A stretch of 64,000 nucleotides of DNA from Tetrahymena thermophila SB210 (lineage: Eukaryota > Ciliophora > Oligohymenophorea > Hymenostomatida > Tetrahymenidae). The notes beneath the pieces were generated by a model. The model saw nothing but the letters and a program-made list of their open reading frames with translations. It searched no databases and was not told the origin of the DNA. Both the position numbers and the translations under genes were made by a program. The stretch covers positions 434,001 to 498,000 of the forward strand of contig NW_002476163.1 of assembly GCF_000189635.1 (NCBI RefSeq). Reading direction: 5' to 3'. Positions 1 to 13,554 of this stretch are shown one piece after another (the first letter of the stretch is position 1; each line of letters begins with the position of its first letter).

Positions 1-1889
1 TGCTTATTCAATAAACTCCTTTTAACTTATTCTTTCATCCTTTTATTTAAAATATTAAAATTAATTACTTTGTATAAAATAAGAGCTAAATAAAATCTAC
101 TCTCCAAAATCTTTTGGCTTCTAATCTTAAGTTTTTTTTATAGCCTTGTGATTACACAATATGGTTGACTATTTGATTATACCACATCTCTATGGGTTGA
201 TCTGGATCGTCTGATTTAAAAGTAAATGTTTTTTCATGGTTTGGAAATCTTAAACTTTATTCAAATTAATAAATAAATAATCAGTAAAACTGATTCACGA
301 ACAAATTAGCATAAAAATTTTACATTATTTTTTTTGTCTTTGATTTTTTTCCTACGATAAGCTTTTTTTATAAAATAAAATATTAAGCCCTAAATTTAAA
401 TCTTTTTATTGAATTTAATTAAAAAAATATATGTTTAATTTATTACCTCAGCTCTACAACTTATGATATTAAAGCAAATAACTCCATACTATCTGAATGA
501 TTTTTCATTTTTATAATAAAACAACTTTTAGTCTTTAAGCACACACCATCTTTTCTTTTATAAAATATTTAGTGGTTATTAAGATTTTATTTTTAATTTT
601 AAAAGTATCCAAAAATAAATAAATCTACTTGCCAGCCTACTATGTATTAAGGGCTTCTCTTTTTTAAGTATCCTTTCATTTCACGAAGTGGTCCAATTTA
701 AACTTAACAACTTGATGTTTCGTTTGGCTTATAGACAACAATATTTTTTTCTGCAACATTCATAACTGGAATTTTTTAAATCTTATTCTCTTCGCTAACG
801 TGCTCTGTTTTTTAATTTATATTTATGATGGTAAATCAATAGTATTTTTTGAATTTTTATTTACCATCATCAACAATTTAGTTATCTTCATCACTATCTT
901 ATTCGATATCACTGCTAAGTGAAGATGATTGTTTACCGTTATTTGATTAGTCCTACATCTCAATTTATTTGCATTTTTCTTGAGTTTCACAAGCTAATTC
1001 TTCGCTTTACTCTTAAATTGTAGATATATCTGGAACCTTATTATTACGGAACTGAGTAGTCGATTTCATAGAATGTTATTCTTGCAATGTAATTTAATCC
1101 ATTTATTTATAAGTAGTATCTAAAGCAATTAGTGAATCTTACTTGTTAATTCCTTTTATAGCTGAATACAAAAAAAATATAAATTTAGCTTTCTTTATAA
1201 CATTAATAGATCATATATTCTAGTATTAATTGTAGTATTCATGCTTGCTTATTATTTTTCTTATGAATTAATCAATAAACTCAATTAAATTGTCAACGTA
1301 AAATTAGATAACTCAAACATAATAAGAATAATACTATTTATTTTGACTAAATATGACAAAACATTTTTACATGATCGAGGAATTCGAGATGACTCAATCA
1401 GTCTACTTGATAATCTCTTATGTACTTGCTCATCAGCTATCAGTGAAACAAATTTTTTATCATCTACATTTCCAATTTCTTAATCTATAATCTAGCTCTA
1501 TTTAAATAAGATTGAGTTAAATTTAGATATTGCTAACTTAAAAAAAATAATAGTACTTCTTTTTTAATGTCTTTCATATTTGTAATTTTCAGCTATTCCA
1601 AATCTCCCAATGTTACACCTGAATCAAATAATATGACTGATTTTTATAACTTGCTCGCACGCTATGGCAGGTTTGTCATAGAGTTTCTATCATATAGGGT
1701 AGTTGATGCAAACATTCTGTTTTAGGATTAATATGAAAATGGATTTTGGCTATTATCTTAATTGCCGTTATTAAAATCCTTTAGGCTGTACTATTAAGCT
1801 ATGGATTTCCTAGTTGCATCTAATTACATACCATTTATTTAACTTTTTTCAGCTTAAAGCTGCTTATATTACAAATCTAAACCACTCAT
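1..1889 (-). CDS. PH-domain protein, 3' end beyond left edge
   Basis: Read leftward from ATG at 1889 with ciliate code. The N-terminal part is low-complexity and Gln/Asn/Ser-rich with no domain I recognise. After an acidic stretch comes a clear pleckstrin-homology domain: a strand beginning GYLKKRSP, then GWQKRWCVLKD, LFYYKNE, a further strand (TFTFKSDD) and the terminal helix with its near-invariant Trp in WYNQI. PH domains usually bind phosphoinositides or partner proteins at membranes; which one applies here cannot be seen. About five short introns are needed to keep frame (for example 1556-1498, with a GTAC donor and a TAG acceptor). The frame stays open through the left edge, so the C-terminus is missing. 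The PH call is solid; exact intron borders in the N-terminal half are less sure. Confidence 0.75.
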
Positions 1890-2792
1890 TTTATTTTCTT
1901 AGTTGTTATTATAATCCATAATATATATATATATGTATACTTATTCTTTATATATTTATTTATTTCTTTCTTACTTGTTAAGAGAGGAATTTTATAAATA
2001 TTAATTTATGCAATTTTTGATAATAGAAATTGATTTTGTTTTGATTGATTGATTTAATCTCCTTTAATTATTTGCTGATACATCAATCAATAATATTCTT
2101 TTATGACATTTAATCAAGTATTATTTATTTCTTTAACCATAATTTAGACAAGTTTTGCTGATTTTTCATCCATTAAGAAACAAAGGTTTTTTTTAAAACA
2201 GCTTTCATTTAAGATTTAATTAAATCTTTGATGAAAATGTTAATTTTTTTCAAAGACTATTCTTTACATTAAGAGTTAAAATATAGCTTCAATATTAAGG
2301 AAATTTACCCTGAAACTTTCAAATTTAATAGGGTTATAGCTAGATAAAATTAATATAAATTATAATTCATATAAAACATAAATATAAAATTATTAATATT
2401 TTATTTGTTTGACAGTAATTATAGACTTGATTTTAAGTATATTTATTTTGAAAAACTTAGTAATATAAAGTTTTTAACATCACTCAAAATGAATTAATTA
2501 TTTAATGCTATTAAATTTTATGTCATCTATTTCTTAAAATTTAATAAATAAAAATTTTTTGAAAAAAAATTAATAGCTTTTATTATCTTTTAATTCTAGT
2601 GAATTTCTTCAAAAAATTAAGCATTAATATTTTATATTTATATTATTTTTTTTGAAATTTATAATTTTTTTCATCATATTAATAGATTTTTGATTTTTTG
2701 AATTTTGTTGAGTAATCTATTTGGTTAAATAATTTACTTCTTTTTAATAAATTTTTGATTATTGATTGATTATAAGTATTTTAGTAAAGAAA
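1890..2792. other. intergenic, divergent promoters
   Basis: AT-rich spacer between the starts of two divergently transcribed genes, so it must hold both promoters. It contains a TA dinucleotide run near 1920-1934 and scattered GATTGATT-like repeats. I see no coding signal or RNA gene. Confidence 0.5.
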
Positions 2793-5700
2793 ATGTTTGA
2801 ATAGTCAAATAATAATTTATCAGCAGAACTAGCTGTAAATTAGCAATATGAGAATTTTAGCTAAAATAATAACGATTAATTTTAGACTAAATTGCTGGAA
2901 TTATAGTAGATATAAATAGTTAAAATTAAAAGTTTAGAGAAGAGGCTTGCTGAAAAGGAAACATAAATTTAATTTTATGAGCAAAAGCAATATCAGTTAG
3001 AAAAAGATTTTGAATTCAATCTGCAAGTTATTGAAGAGAGAGATTAAGATATTCAGGAATTATCATAAAAAATGCTAAATTTGAAGTAGATTGTTGAAGA
3101 AAAAAATAGTTATATAAGTAATTATCTATTAATATTTAACTTTTTGATAACTATTTATAATATATGAAATTAACTTGAAGAATTATAATAGATAGTCTTT
3201 TACAGGAGATAGAGAACTAAAAATTCAACTAACATCAATCTGTGTAGAATTTTGAAGATCAAAAAGGAAATTTCTATGAAAAGATTGATCAATTTAAGTT
3301 TGAAAATAAAAATATTAAAGCAAGGCTAGGAGAGAAAATTGAAGAAAATGAAAAATTGAAAAATTAGGTATCTGAAATGAAAAAATGTATTGATGATAAA
3401 GTTAAAGAAGCTCTTAATCGCGCTAATTAAGTAGCTCAGGAGAAAATATAGTTACTTACTAACTAAATTTAAATGTTAAAAAAAGAAAATGAAGACTCAT
3501 TAAAGCAATAAACTGAGGCAAGAAGAAGTCATGATTATAATATATAAAAATAATAGGATAAACTTTTACTTGAAAATGAAAATTATTTAAGAATGCTTAA
3601 CGACGAAAAGCTTAAAAATATAGAAACTTCAAAGAAGTTAAATGAGGAAATTTCAAATTTAAAATAAAAAATATAAGACCAATAGATAACTGTTAGCACT
3701 TAATAAAAGGAAATAGAGGGTTTTAAGGCTTCTTAAAATACTTGGAATGCTCTTTTAAAAGAAAAAATGGAAATTATAAATAACGAAAAAGAAAAGCTTT
3801 AAGAAAAGTTAAGCACCAAAAAGCATAAATATTAGTAAAAGTTAAAAGAGCAAAAAGATAATATGGACAGAAAGTTTTAAATATTAAACGAAGATTAAAA
3901 TTCTTAAATAAGGTAATTCGATCAAATAATTAGAGAGTTAAAAATTGAAAATGAAAAACTTAACTTGCAATGCAATAACTAGACAATTTTATTACAAGAT
4001 AGAGAAAGAAAATACCAAAAAGATGTTGAAGAAATTGAGGATAAATTTAGAACCTTTAGAAAGAATTAAGAATAATAATTTAAATAACAAATTAATGATA
4101 AAAATGTCACAGATTTTCATTTAAAGTAAAAAAATGAAGAGCTTTAAAAATACCAAAAAGATAATTCTGAATTAAAATAAAAACTTGATTAAGTTTTAAA
4201 GCAGATTAAAGAAATAGAAAATGAAAACGAGCTCTTAATTTAAGAAATTGTTAAATATAGAAAGTCATCTCCTAATTAAAATTAACAATAATAAAACTAA
4301 AATAATTAAATAGAATAAAATGGAATTAGCTTAGATTCATAGAGATAAAGAAAACCATAATAGTAATAGCTTTAAAAGGGTAAAAAGAAAATTAACTTAA
4401 ATTCATCCATGCAATTTGAAGAAGATGTTCTAATAAATTAAAAGAATACAATTTAAAATGATTCTAACATCCTCCAAAATTAGATCGAAGACGAGTCTAT
4501 TGAAAAAATATTTACAGGAGATGAAGGTACTTAAACATTTTATTAAATTATATTAGAATAATTTGTTTACTTTTTTTCCATTTAATAGGCCCAGTTAGTC
4601 CATTGAGATCTAAAAACTTTAACTTAGATTTTCTTAGCAACAATAAATCTGCAAGCTTGTTAGTCAACAGCATTTTACTTAAAAATAAACTCAATCCTCA
4701 TAATCCAACACCAAATTATTAGAAATATAATGAGAGCTTATAAAGAAAGTCTAATCAGCAAGTAGGAAACAATTCCAAATTATAGGAAAAAATAGCTTCT
4801 TTAGAAAGTGAAATAGAGGCTTACAGGCACTTAATTGAAACTTTAGCTCTTGAGATGGAGAATGTTAACAAAGTATTAATTTAAAAATTTCACAATGAGA
4901 AATGAACTTTTATTATTTTACATACTAGGAAAGCTAAAGAATTAAAAATGAAAATTCAGAATTAAAGTAGAGAATAGGCGAACTTTAAATGGATATCATG
5001 AATTACAGAGAGAAACTATTGAAAAGCGATTTAATCTAAAGATCTGCTTTTGAAAAAGACCAAGAAATTGAAGAAAAAGATAAAGAATTATAAAAGGTTT
5101 AAAAAAGAGTTGAGAAACATAAGAGCGAAATAGAGAAGTTAAAAAGAGAAAGGGAACAGCTAATCAGTATTTCAAGTGACTTAAGAGAAAAGCTATAAGA
5201 GTAAGAGGACATCATAGAGCAAAAAGATGAAATAATTACTTAATATAAAGACAATTACATTTTTATTAACAAATTCGACATGAGAAAACCTACTTAGCTA
5301 CATCTGTCTTAGCTTGAGTTACTTACTGAATAAGGTTCAAAATAATTATCTAACAATAATAATAATGAAATGAATCAACCGATCAAAGAAGAAGATGAGA
5401 AAGACATGTCTTTTAATATTAATAAAAATTTCAATTAAAAAAGTAATAACCACTCATAAAGTCCAAACCGAAATAAAAATTTATAAAATAAAAATACCTC
5501 AAAAAATTAAAATGCAATAAACAATTAAAGAAGTGATTCTAAAAATAGTAAAAAGAACACTTCCTTAGAAAAAAAGTCTGTCAAAAAAGATGGAACTAGT
5601 TAAAAATTGTTTAAAAAAAACCTTCCTAAATACGATCAATTCTAAGAAATAGATGAATTCATTAATAAAAATACTGCAACTAAATCATAGAGGGTCAATA

Positions 5701-6017
5701 ACTTTTTTAACTCAATAAACAATGAAGATAACTAATATTATGATGATGAAGAGCATGAAAAAAAATAACTATATGTCCAGTCTCTATCTAAGCCTCTTGT
5801 AGATAGATAAGAAGATGAAAAACAAGCTTAGTATATTCCAAATAGTTTAAAGGCTACACCATCACAATTAGAAAAGCTTGAAAAAATTTAAGATTAAAAG
5901 AGGATTTTAAGCAATAACAATTCATATTTAAAAAACGAAAACAGTATTGAGGTTCCGCCATAAAATAATAGATTGAAAGTGAGAAACTATAGCATAAAAG
6001 ACGATAGTTTAAATTGA
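2793..6017 (+). CDS. long coiled-coil protein, about 1010 aa
   Basis: Four exons (2793-3117, 3192-4526, 4589-4872, 4929-6017) keep one frame from ATG to TGA and give 1010 codons plus stop. All three introns are short, with GT...AG borders. Almost the whole length is charged, Lys/Glu/Gln/Leu-rich heptad-like sequence typical of an extended coiled coil. It is broken by a Gln/Asn-rich linker around exon 2's end and a polar, Ser/Asn-rich C-terminal tail of roughly 230 residues. No catalytic or globular domain is visible. In ciliates such proteins are often cytoskeletal or basal-body parts, but that is only a guess. The TAA/TAG codons fall in positions that suit Gln within heptads, which supports the code assignment. 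Confidence 0.8.
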
Positions 6018-6426
6018 TTTTAATTTATAAATTATTTTTATAAAAATTGGTATTGATTTATAAAATTTTTTGTACATTTTTATTAAATGTTAATCAATCA
6101 ATCTATTTTATTTGTAAGTACTCTTTATAAAGTTTTAAAAGCTATAAATAAATTAAGAGCTTCTATATTATATTTTATAAAGAATATTTTGATAAACAAG
6201 TTGAAAACCAAATAAGAAAACAAATCAATTTTTTAACTAAAATTGATAATTATTTTATTAATGAGTGTATGCTGACTATTTTATTGATATGTAGAACTCA
6301 GAATATTTGATTAATAATTTTGATTGAAAACAAAAATAAAATTATATCAATTTAAATTTAATTCTAATTGACAATACAGATGAAGCTTTCTTAAATATAA
6401 TAGGCATTAAATACAAAAAAGCTGAT
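6018..6426. other. intergenic, convergent 3' ends
   Basis: Spacer between the stop of the coiled-coil gene and the stop of the Pcc1 gene on the opposite strand. AT-rich; presumably holds both 3' UTRs. Nothing else is evident. Confidence 0.5.
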
Positions 6427-6702
6427 TCATTTAAATTTATTGATAGTTTCTAATGATAGACAAATATTTTCAATAGTATTTTTAATTGCTGATCTTATCT
6501 TTTTGGCATCTTTTGATCTATATATTAATGTTACTACATCACTATCATTATTAAAAATTTATTTTTCTACTACAGTATCGTTCAATTCCTTATCGACTTC
6601 TATAGTTTAGCAAACAATTTATGCAAGCCTTTTCTCAGGTAATCTAAATTATAACCTAAAAACATATCTTCCTTAATCATCAATGATAATATCTTGGTTC
6701 AT
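6427..6702 (-). CDS. PCC1: KEOPS complex subunit Pcc1 (LAGE3 family)
   Basis: A single-exon gene of 91 residues, with ATG at 6702 and TGA at 6429-6427. The sequence follows the Pcc1/LAGE3 fold closely: a first strand ending FRLPEKRLAQIVCQTI, an IEVDKEL segment, a strand with VVTLIYRSKDAKKIRSA, and the long final helix ending LSLETINKF. Human and yeast members have matching LxVPFPs..LAeIa, VDkE, and hLS.V..Tm..F patterns. Pcc1 is the dimerising subunit of the KEOPS complex, which makes the universal t6A modification on tRNAs reading ANN codons. The length is normal for the family. It uses several TAA codons as Gln, so it would be missed with the standard code. I recognised it from family patterns, not by a search. 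Confidence 0.85.
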
Positions 6703-7346
6703 TTGAAAAATATATTTATTTGCTTGATATATTTATAACTTTAAGAGGTAAATAGATAAGAATTAATTAATTATCAAAGATATGCAAACATAAAATCAGC
6801 TTTTATTTCTTAAATAAACAATTGAAAAAACCATCTAAAAATAAAATCAAGTACTAAAAAATTGATTTTATTATAAAATTAAAATGAATTATTCATATAT
6901 TATAAAGGAATATAAATGGTAAGTATTTATAGCTTTTCTTAAACTAAAGGAAATAAACGATACCCTAAAGAACTATTTTTAAATTTTGGTATATTATGAT
7001 AATCTTATTTAGGTATTTGAAAATCCAAAATATTTCTAATGATTAATTTTTTATTAAGTTAATATCAAGCTTATTTCAATATTTCCTGAATTTTTAGTAG
7101 ATAGATTATGAGTAAATATTTTTTATTTTAATACTCTTTTAAATTTTTAAAGAAATTTTTAAAAATAAGATTTTTGGAAAAAATAATCTAAAACAAAATA
7201 AATTATTGTCAAAAAATGAATGATAAATAAAATTTTATTTTGATTTTAAAATCTATCAGTTTTTTAAATTACAAATATACATTTTTGAAGAAAAAAAGAA
7301 TAATGTCAAAATTATTTCAAAGTGAAAAGATAACAAAAAAATAATA
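6703..7346. other. intergenic
   Basis: Between the Pcc1 start and the stop of membrane-family gene A, both read leftward. It presumably contains the Pcc1 promoter and the gene A 3' UTR. AT-rich homopolymer tracts only; no gene seen. Confidence 0.45.
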
Positions 7347-10300
7347 TCAAGAATCTTATTTAGATTATTGTGATTGAATGTTATTAAGATTTAGTTCTTT
7401 AAATTTAACTTCTATTTTTTCTTCATCAATAAAAACATCAATTTGTTTATTACTATTATTATTGCTTTTTTTATTCAAAGGGGTTTAATCTAATTAATGG
7501 AAACTCTGCTATCTTTAGTTTTGTTGATAAGAGTACTCAGAATACTCTTCTCTTTACTCTATTAATGTATCTAGCTTATGATTAGTTCTACTCTTTATAT
7601 TTCTTATTTACATTTGAATATCTGCTTGATTATTTTGTTAATTTTCATTATTATTACTATTAAAATTGTTTTCAAGGTTATGACAGTGAATTTATTTTTT
7701 AGGTGTATAAACAAACTCTCCTTCATCCTAATCAAATTATAAGTCTTGATTTTATATTTCTTCTTTTTCTAACTCATTAAATGTTTTTATTGGGCTATCT
7801 ACTAATATTTTATCTTAGTCTTTTGATTAGTTTTTACTTTCCAATAAACTAAACAATAGTAATTATTCTTTCTAATTATTCTATATATTTTCATTTTCAT
7901 AGTTTACTTAATTATTTTAATATTAAAATGCTGTATTTTGAGGGAAATCTGAGGAAATTTTCATTTTTTAATCTTTTTCCTTTTCTTCAGAGAGATAAAA
8001 TGTTTTTATATCACTACAATTATTTTTTTACTATTTATCTTGGTCTTCTGTTAAATTGTCATCCTATACAGATTATTCTTCTTAACCTTATCCGAAAGAG
8101 ATTAATTTATCTTCTTATTAATTTTATTTATTATTTACTTAAGGCGAAACTGATTACATAGTTGATTGTTTTAAGTTTGGTTAAATATTTGAAGATTATA
8201 AAAAATAAGTTTGTAAAATATTTTGATTATCATCGCTCTCTTCTAGAGCCATTATACTAGTTTTTGATCCAGCTTAAGTTTTTTTAACATTATTAATACT
8301 TAATGATTTTTGTCTACCACCATCTTATATATTTTAAGCATTCAAGTATGCTCCACCGTGAAAATTATTTTCTATCATTGTTTTATTTTTTGGCTTTAAA
8401 ACATAATTTTATATGTCTAAAATCTGTACTTTTTTAAAATAAAAGTTGCTTTTTTCAGATTTATTATCTTATTTAAAAGAATTATTTTTGCTTAATTCCT
8501 TAACTTAAGTAGAATGATCATGATTTAAATCAATATTTTGTTTACAAGTATTTCCTTAACAACTCTTTAACTCACTAACATCATCTTCTTCAATTATTAA
8601 TTCTTCTTGGTTTGGATTACTTCTTTGCTTATTATCATTTTATTCATTCTTAGCATAATCACATGTAGCTAAAACTTGTTTGTTATGGTAACCATCCTTT
8701 ATTACTAATATCTTTTCTTCGTCATTTTCAGTGTAGATAGTTGTTGGGTTTACATCGTTTTTTGAGTTTAACGGTTCAATTTGAATTTCATCACAATCCT
8801 TTTTCATAATTTAAAAAGAATAAAATTAAGAAATTAAATTTCACACATTTAAAACAACATTTTGCTAAATTAAATATTATCAAATAATTAATTATTTTAT
8901 ATTAAAATTACTTAAAAGGCATCTTAGTTTTAAAGGTTATTCTATGTATGATTAGTTTTATTTTGTTCACTTATAGGATTGCATTTTATTTTAAAATCTT
9001 TTATCTAATTTTTGTTATTTTTGAAAATAGTAATAAAGAAAAATAATTATTGATATTAATAAATGTTACTATTTGCTCTAAAGATTTATTTCGATAAGAT
9101 AAATTTACTAAGCCTTAAATTAAAAGAGGAATATACTTTATTTATGATAGAATCCATACTATATCTAAATCACTTTCTATTTAATCTAAATTAGATTGGG
9201 CTTTCTTATAATCATCTTTACAATACATTTTGTTGCAGAAAATATAATTCAAAATATATTTTAAAGAAAACGAGAGAGATTTAATGCTAAACTTCTTAAA
9301 GCAGCAGAAATATTCATCAACTTAATCTTCATTCTAAATTTTTTATCCACCATTAGAGTCTTATTTATTATTTAAAAAACTTAAATTATTTTAACAAACG
9401 AATAAAAATTACTTTTAAATTAATTTTTTAATTCGTTATCTATTACGAATCCCTTGTGAAAAATATTACCTGTTGGTCTAATTCTTTATCTTTGTGTGAA
9501 AGTGTTTTTTCTTTTCCAATTCTAATTAGAGTCATTTAGAACAATTATTTCAAAACTATTTTACTTTTTAGATTGTTTTTCTTAACTTTAACTTTGATTT
9601 TCTGCATTTTTATTTTAACCTATTAACTATTAACTACAATCAAACGCAATCATTTCTAATTCATTTAAAATTTTGTTTTCCTAATTTTTTCTAAAATATA
9701 AATTCATTTTTTATTAAAAAAATCACTTTTTTTGATTTACTCTAAATCTTTGCATTTGATCTGTTCTTATAAAGACTTATGGATAAGCATTTTCATTTGT
9801 ATTTGATAAAAAAAGGAGACTTTTCAAATATTAAAAACATTTAACTTAAACTTTTTTTACAAAACTTACATAAAATTGCAACTAGCACAGCCCCAAAATA
9901 AATAAAACCTCCAGTGAAGGCTAAGATATCATAAAATTTTGTATACTTTGCTTGGTACTAAAGATCATAGAAATTTCTCCTGATATAAAATTTACTTAAT
10001 TCAGGTTGGTTGCTACTTTATAATGTTTTAAAGTTGAAGTCTCCTGGCTAATGCTGAGCAAAAATATTTTTTTCAAAATTATTTTAGAAAAATGAGCTTT
10101 AATCAGAAGAGACAGAGACTTATTAAAAGTAAATATCTGACTCAAAATATGTCTTTTAATATTTTTATATAGTTATTTATTAAAATCTAAAACAGAAATA
10201 GATCTTACTATAGTTGGAATGAATTCAAAGAAGATTTCTGAGTTTAAGTAGAACTAATTTTGGGATTAATCTGCATTTACTATTAAATTAGAATGGTAAA

Positions 10301-11307
10301 ATTGCACCTTAAAATTTCCATCTCTATTTAATTAATTCGCTATTGTTTACTTTAAAAATAATTTTTTAGTCAATAAAATTTATTAATTTTCATTCAGTAT
10401 TAATTACTTAATCAGCACATTAAGGATTCCAAGAATAATCTTAAACTAACTGCTAAGAGCACATGTAGATAGAAAATTTTAAGAAATTAAAAATTTAAGA
10501 AGTATAATCCCCTTGCAAATGTAAAACCTAATTTTTACTTTTACAAAAAAAAATAAAAAAGAATTGGCTTTATTTCGTTAAATATGTTTGTTACACAGGG
10601 CAAAGCCATTGACCTAAACCAAGGTTGTTAAAGATAGAACTCCAGTCATAATTTTATCCAATATTTTGCCAATGACCAATAGTGCAGGGTTCCAATTAGA
10701 TTTAGTACTAATTTTAAAAAATACAATAGGCTTTTATAAACAATTATATTCAAATATCAAATACTGCGCCCTGTCCATTTTTATTTCTGACTCCTTAATC
10801 AAATAAATAATTTCTTTTTTATTGAAAATAATTTTAATAAAATACATAATATTTCTAACTATTTTACTTTTATTCAGCTTTAATTATGAAATATGGATTT
10901 GTAGAGAATGAATTATCATCTTACTAAATGCTTACAGCAAACATAAAATTTTAAGCACTAAGATCAATAGCCAAATCTCCAGAGCTTTTAGAATTAATAA
11001 TATTGGCCTAAATGTCACCTAAATTATAACAAAAGCATTCACTTTTTAAAATTTATAAGCATTATATGTATAATTTTACTATTATTTACAAGAATTTGCA
11101 CCTAATTCAAAAAATAATTGTTAATCTCTACTGAAAACAATATTTTAAAGTATTTACTTTATTTTAAACTATTAGAATCAGAAGCGAAATAAAGCAAATA
11201 GAAAATATTCCACCTAAAATTGTTTGATAGTTTTACTTCTTATTTATATTCAAGCTCATTTTTTGACTAATTAAGTCAAATGATAAAAAGCAATTTTTTA
11301 AATTCAT
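7347..11307 (-). CDS. ciliate membrane protein family, member A
   Basis: Starts at ATG 11307. Exon 1 (11307-11158) encodes a short cytosolic lead and a first membrane helix preceded by the family's YQTILGG motif. The ectodomain carries the family signature EPC...HW...YDW...QWLCP (about 10710-10600) and a MFAVSIQQ segment followed by NPYF. A second membrane helix (ILAFTGGFIYFGAVLVAILC, about 9950-9880) follows, then a long Gln/Asn-rich cytosolic tail. The last exon (8798-7347, 484 codons with stop) joins in frame across a 123-nt intron (8921-8799) with GT...AG borders. Alternatively that ORF could be its own gene from ATG 8807 (486 aa), but it would start only 34 nt after the alternative stop of gene A. 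The joined length also matches members B and C. Function is unknown. Many small introns are inferred. Confidence 0.65.
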
Positions 11308-12333
11308 TTTTTCCTTTCTTTTTGATTAAATCTTTGTAAATTAGGTCTACTAATTAACTAACTAATATAATTTATTATAAAACAATCATAATTACATTCA
11401 AAAATTTTTTACTATAGTTTATTTAATAATTTGAATAGTTAGTTTGTTATCTTAAAAATACAAAAAAAGTAGTCAGTCTGTCTTTTAGTATATCTTAAGA
11501 ATCAACTATTATATAAATAATAAGTGGAAAATTAAATTAATAGCAGTAAATATATCATTAAATTAATGAATAAATAAATATATTTTATGCGTAATTTACT
11601 AGATAAATAAATAAATTAATTTTAGATTTATTTTTCACAATAAATTAGTAAAGCATTCATCTCCATAGTTAAAATGCTAAAAAATGCATGTAACTAGTTT
11701 TTATTGGTTTTATTTTGAAATTCTAAATCTTGATAATAAGTAATATATTTATTTCTTTATATTTTCAATATAATAACCTTTATTAAGTAATTAAAAAATT
11801 TAATTAATATTTTTTAAAAATAAATGAAAGTGTAAAAAATATTTTTTCATAAAAATTTAAAATTTATTTAGAACTTAAGCATAAATTAAATTAAGTCAAA
11901 TTTTGGCATTTTAGTATTTATTTTAAAATGATTTTTAATCATTAAACTAAATAAATAATTCAATTATTTTTTTGAATAAAATCCAATGTTTCTTAAAAGC
12001 TTCAGCAATATTTGCTAATTAATTAATAAATAAATTTTTCAACTGCAAAAATTAAATGTGGCTACTAGATAGTTAAATATAATTAATAACTTAGCGGTAA
12101 ATTAATATGTAAATGATATTTTATCAGATTAATATTTTTACTATTTCTGATTTACTTAATATACATTATCATTAGCGCGGAATTCAAGACCTATCAATTG
12201 TATTAGGTTATAAGTACCAAACGATTATTAGTAGATAATTAATTAATTAATTCATAAAAAAAAATAAAAAGAAATAAAATACAACAAATATATTTCACTA
12301 TTTAATTTAGAGAAACTCAAGTATTTATTAGTT
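11308..12333. other. intergenic, divergent promoters
   Basis: About 1 kb separating the divergent starts of membrane gene A and the first VWA gene. AT-rich, with repeated TAAATAAATAA-like runs near 11560-11620. No coding or RNA gene seen. Confidence 0.5.
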
Positions 12334-13554
12334 ATGGGAAAGAGTATTAAAAAGGATTCAGACAAATCTAAAAAAATTTAAAGATAGAACACTATGGAAT
12401 AAACTGCTGATGAAGCAAAAGAATTCCTTGCAAATTATGATAAAATCCTAAAGAGACAGCAAAGAGAAAGGTAGCTAATGAAATAAAAAATTGAAAAACT
12501 TGAAAATTCTAAAAGAGTTAAAAAGTCTACTAAAAAGGTTGCAAGTCTTAAGAAAGCTAAAGATACCAAAGCACTACCAGCTTCACCAAAAAAAACAACT
12601 ACAAATAAAAAAAAAGTGACTCCTACTAAAATAGCAGCAAGCACCCCAAAAACTACTAAAGCTGCAAAAGCACCAAAGACCAAAATTGCTTCTTCAACTT
12701 CTGTTTTATCTCATTCATATCCATACGCAATACAAAATGATTGTAATTCTTGCAGTACTATTGCCTCCACTGAAGTGTTGATAAATAAGGACTTAGGAAA
12801 CTAAATAATCAAGAAGTCTCTAAAGGGTTAAGCTAAAGCAGAGGATGTTGCATAGAAAAAGGCTAAGCCATTGCGCACAAAAACAGGTGAAAAACTTGCT
12901 GCAGGTATGGTAGATGTTGTGTTTTGTTGTGATACTACTTCATCTATGTCCTCTTATATAAACAAATGCAAGGATACGGTCAACTAAATCATAAAAAATA
13001 TTCTGGATAAGACATAGGGAGAAGGAATTTCTGTAAAATTTGGATTTGTAGCTTATAGAGATCATCCTCCTTAAGATAATAGCTACTTAACATGTAGCTA
13101 CGATTTAACCTCTGAAGATGAAATAAAACAGTTTATTTAGACGCTATCTGCATTTGGAGGAGGAGACTACCCTGAAGCTGTTATGGATGGGTTATATGTT
13201 TCTGCAAAGCATATGAGCTGGAGAGATAGTACCCACATTCCAAGTCTTAGATACATATTCCACATTACAGATGCTCCTCCTCATGGTAGCGAATATGGTA
13301 GCTGGTCAAGTGGTAAAGGTTGCAAATGTGGTATTGATATAAATAAATTATCACATATTATTAACATGAGACAAATACATTATAGATTAGTAAGTACTGA
13401 AACTACAAATCTATAAAAAATGGCAGAAATATTCAAAAGTAAAATAATAGATTACGAAGAGTGTACTCTTAATAATGCTTCTGAAATGGATATTAAAATA
13501 TCTGATATGATTATTAGAGAACTCTTACCTGATATGGTAGAAGAAGATTTTTGA
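12334..13554 (+). CDS. VWA-domain protein, MIDAS intact
   Basis: One exon, 406 residues. Residues 1 to about 150 are strongly basic and Lys/Ala/Thr/Pro-rich, resembling a linker-histone-like or disordered tail. The rest is a von Willebrand factor A domain of the type found in vwkA-like alpha-kinases. It begins VVFCCDTTSSM with Asp200 starting the MIDAS motif, then FGFVAYRDHPPQD, then GGGDYPEAVMDGLY near residue 275, then a strand ending ITDAPPHG near residue 313. Those features match the family's metal-binding loops, so metal binding is likely retained. There is a KGCKCG pair of cysteines after the DAPPHG strand. No kinase domain follows. A divergent tandem copy lies immediately downstream on the same strand. 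Confidence 0.85.

Noticed and set aside
7928..8161. Rightward open frame of 77 codons
   Set aside because: Antisense to the Gln/Asn-rich last exon of membrane gene A.
12435..12683. Leftward open frame of 82 codons rich in Val, Phe and Leu
   Set aside because: It is antisense to the Lys/Ala-rich tail of the first VWA gene; the hydrophobic composition is just the complement of AAA/GCA codons.
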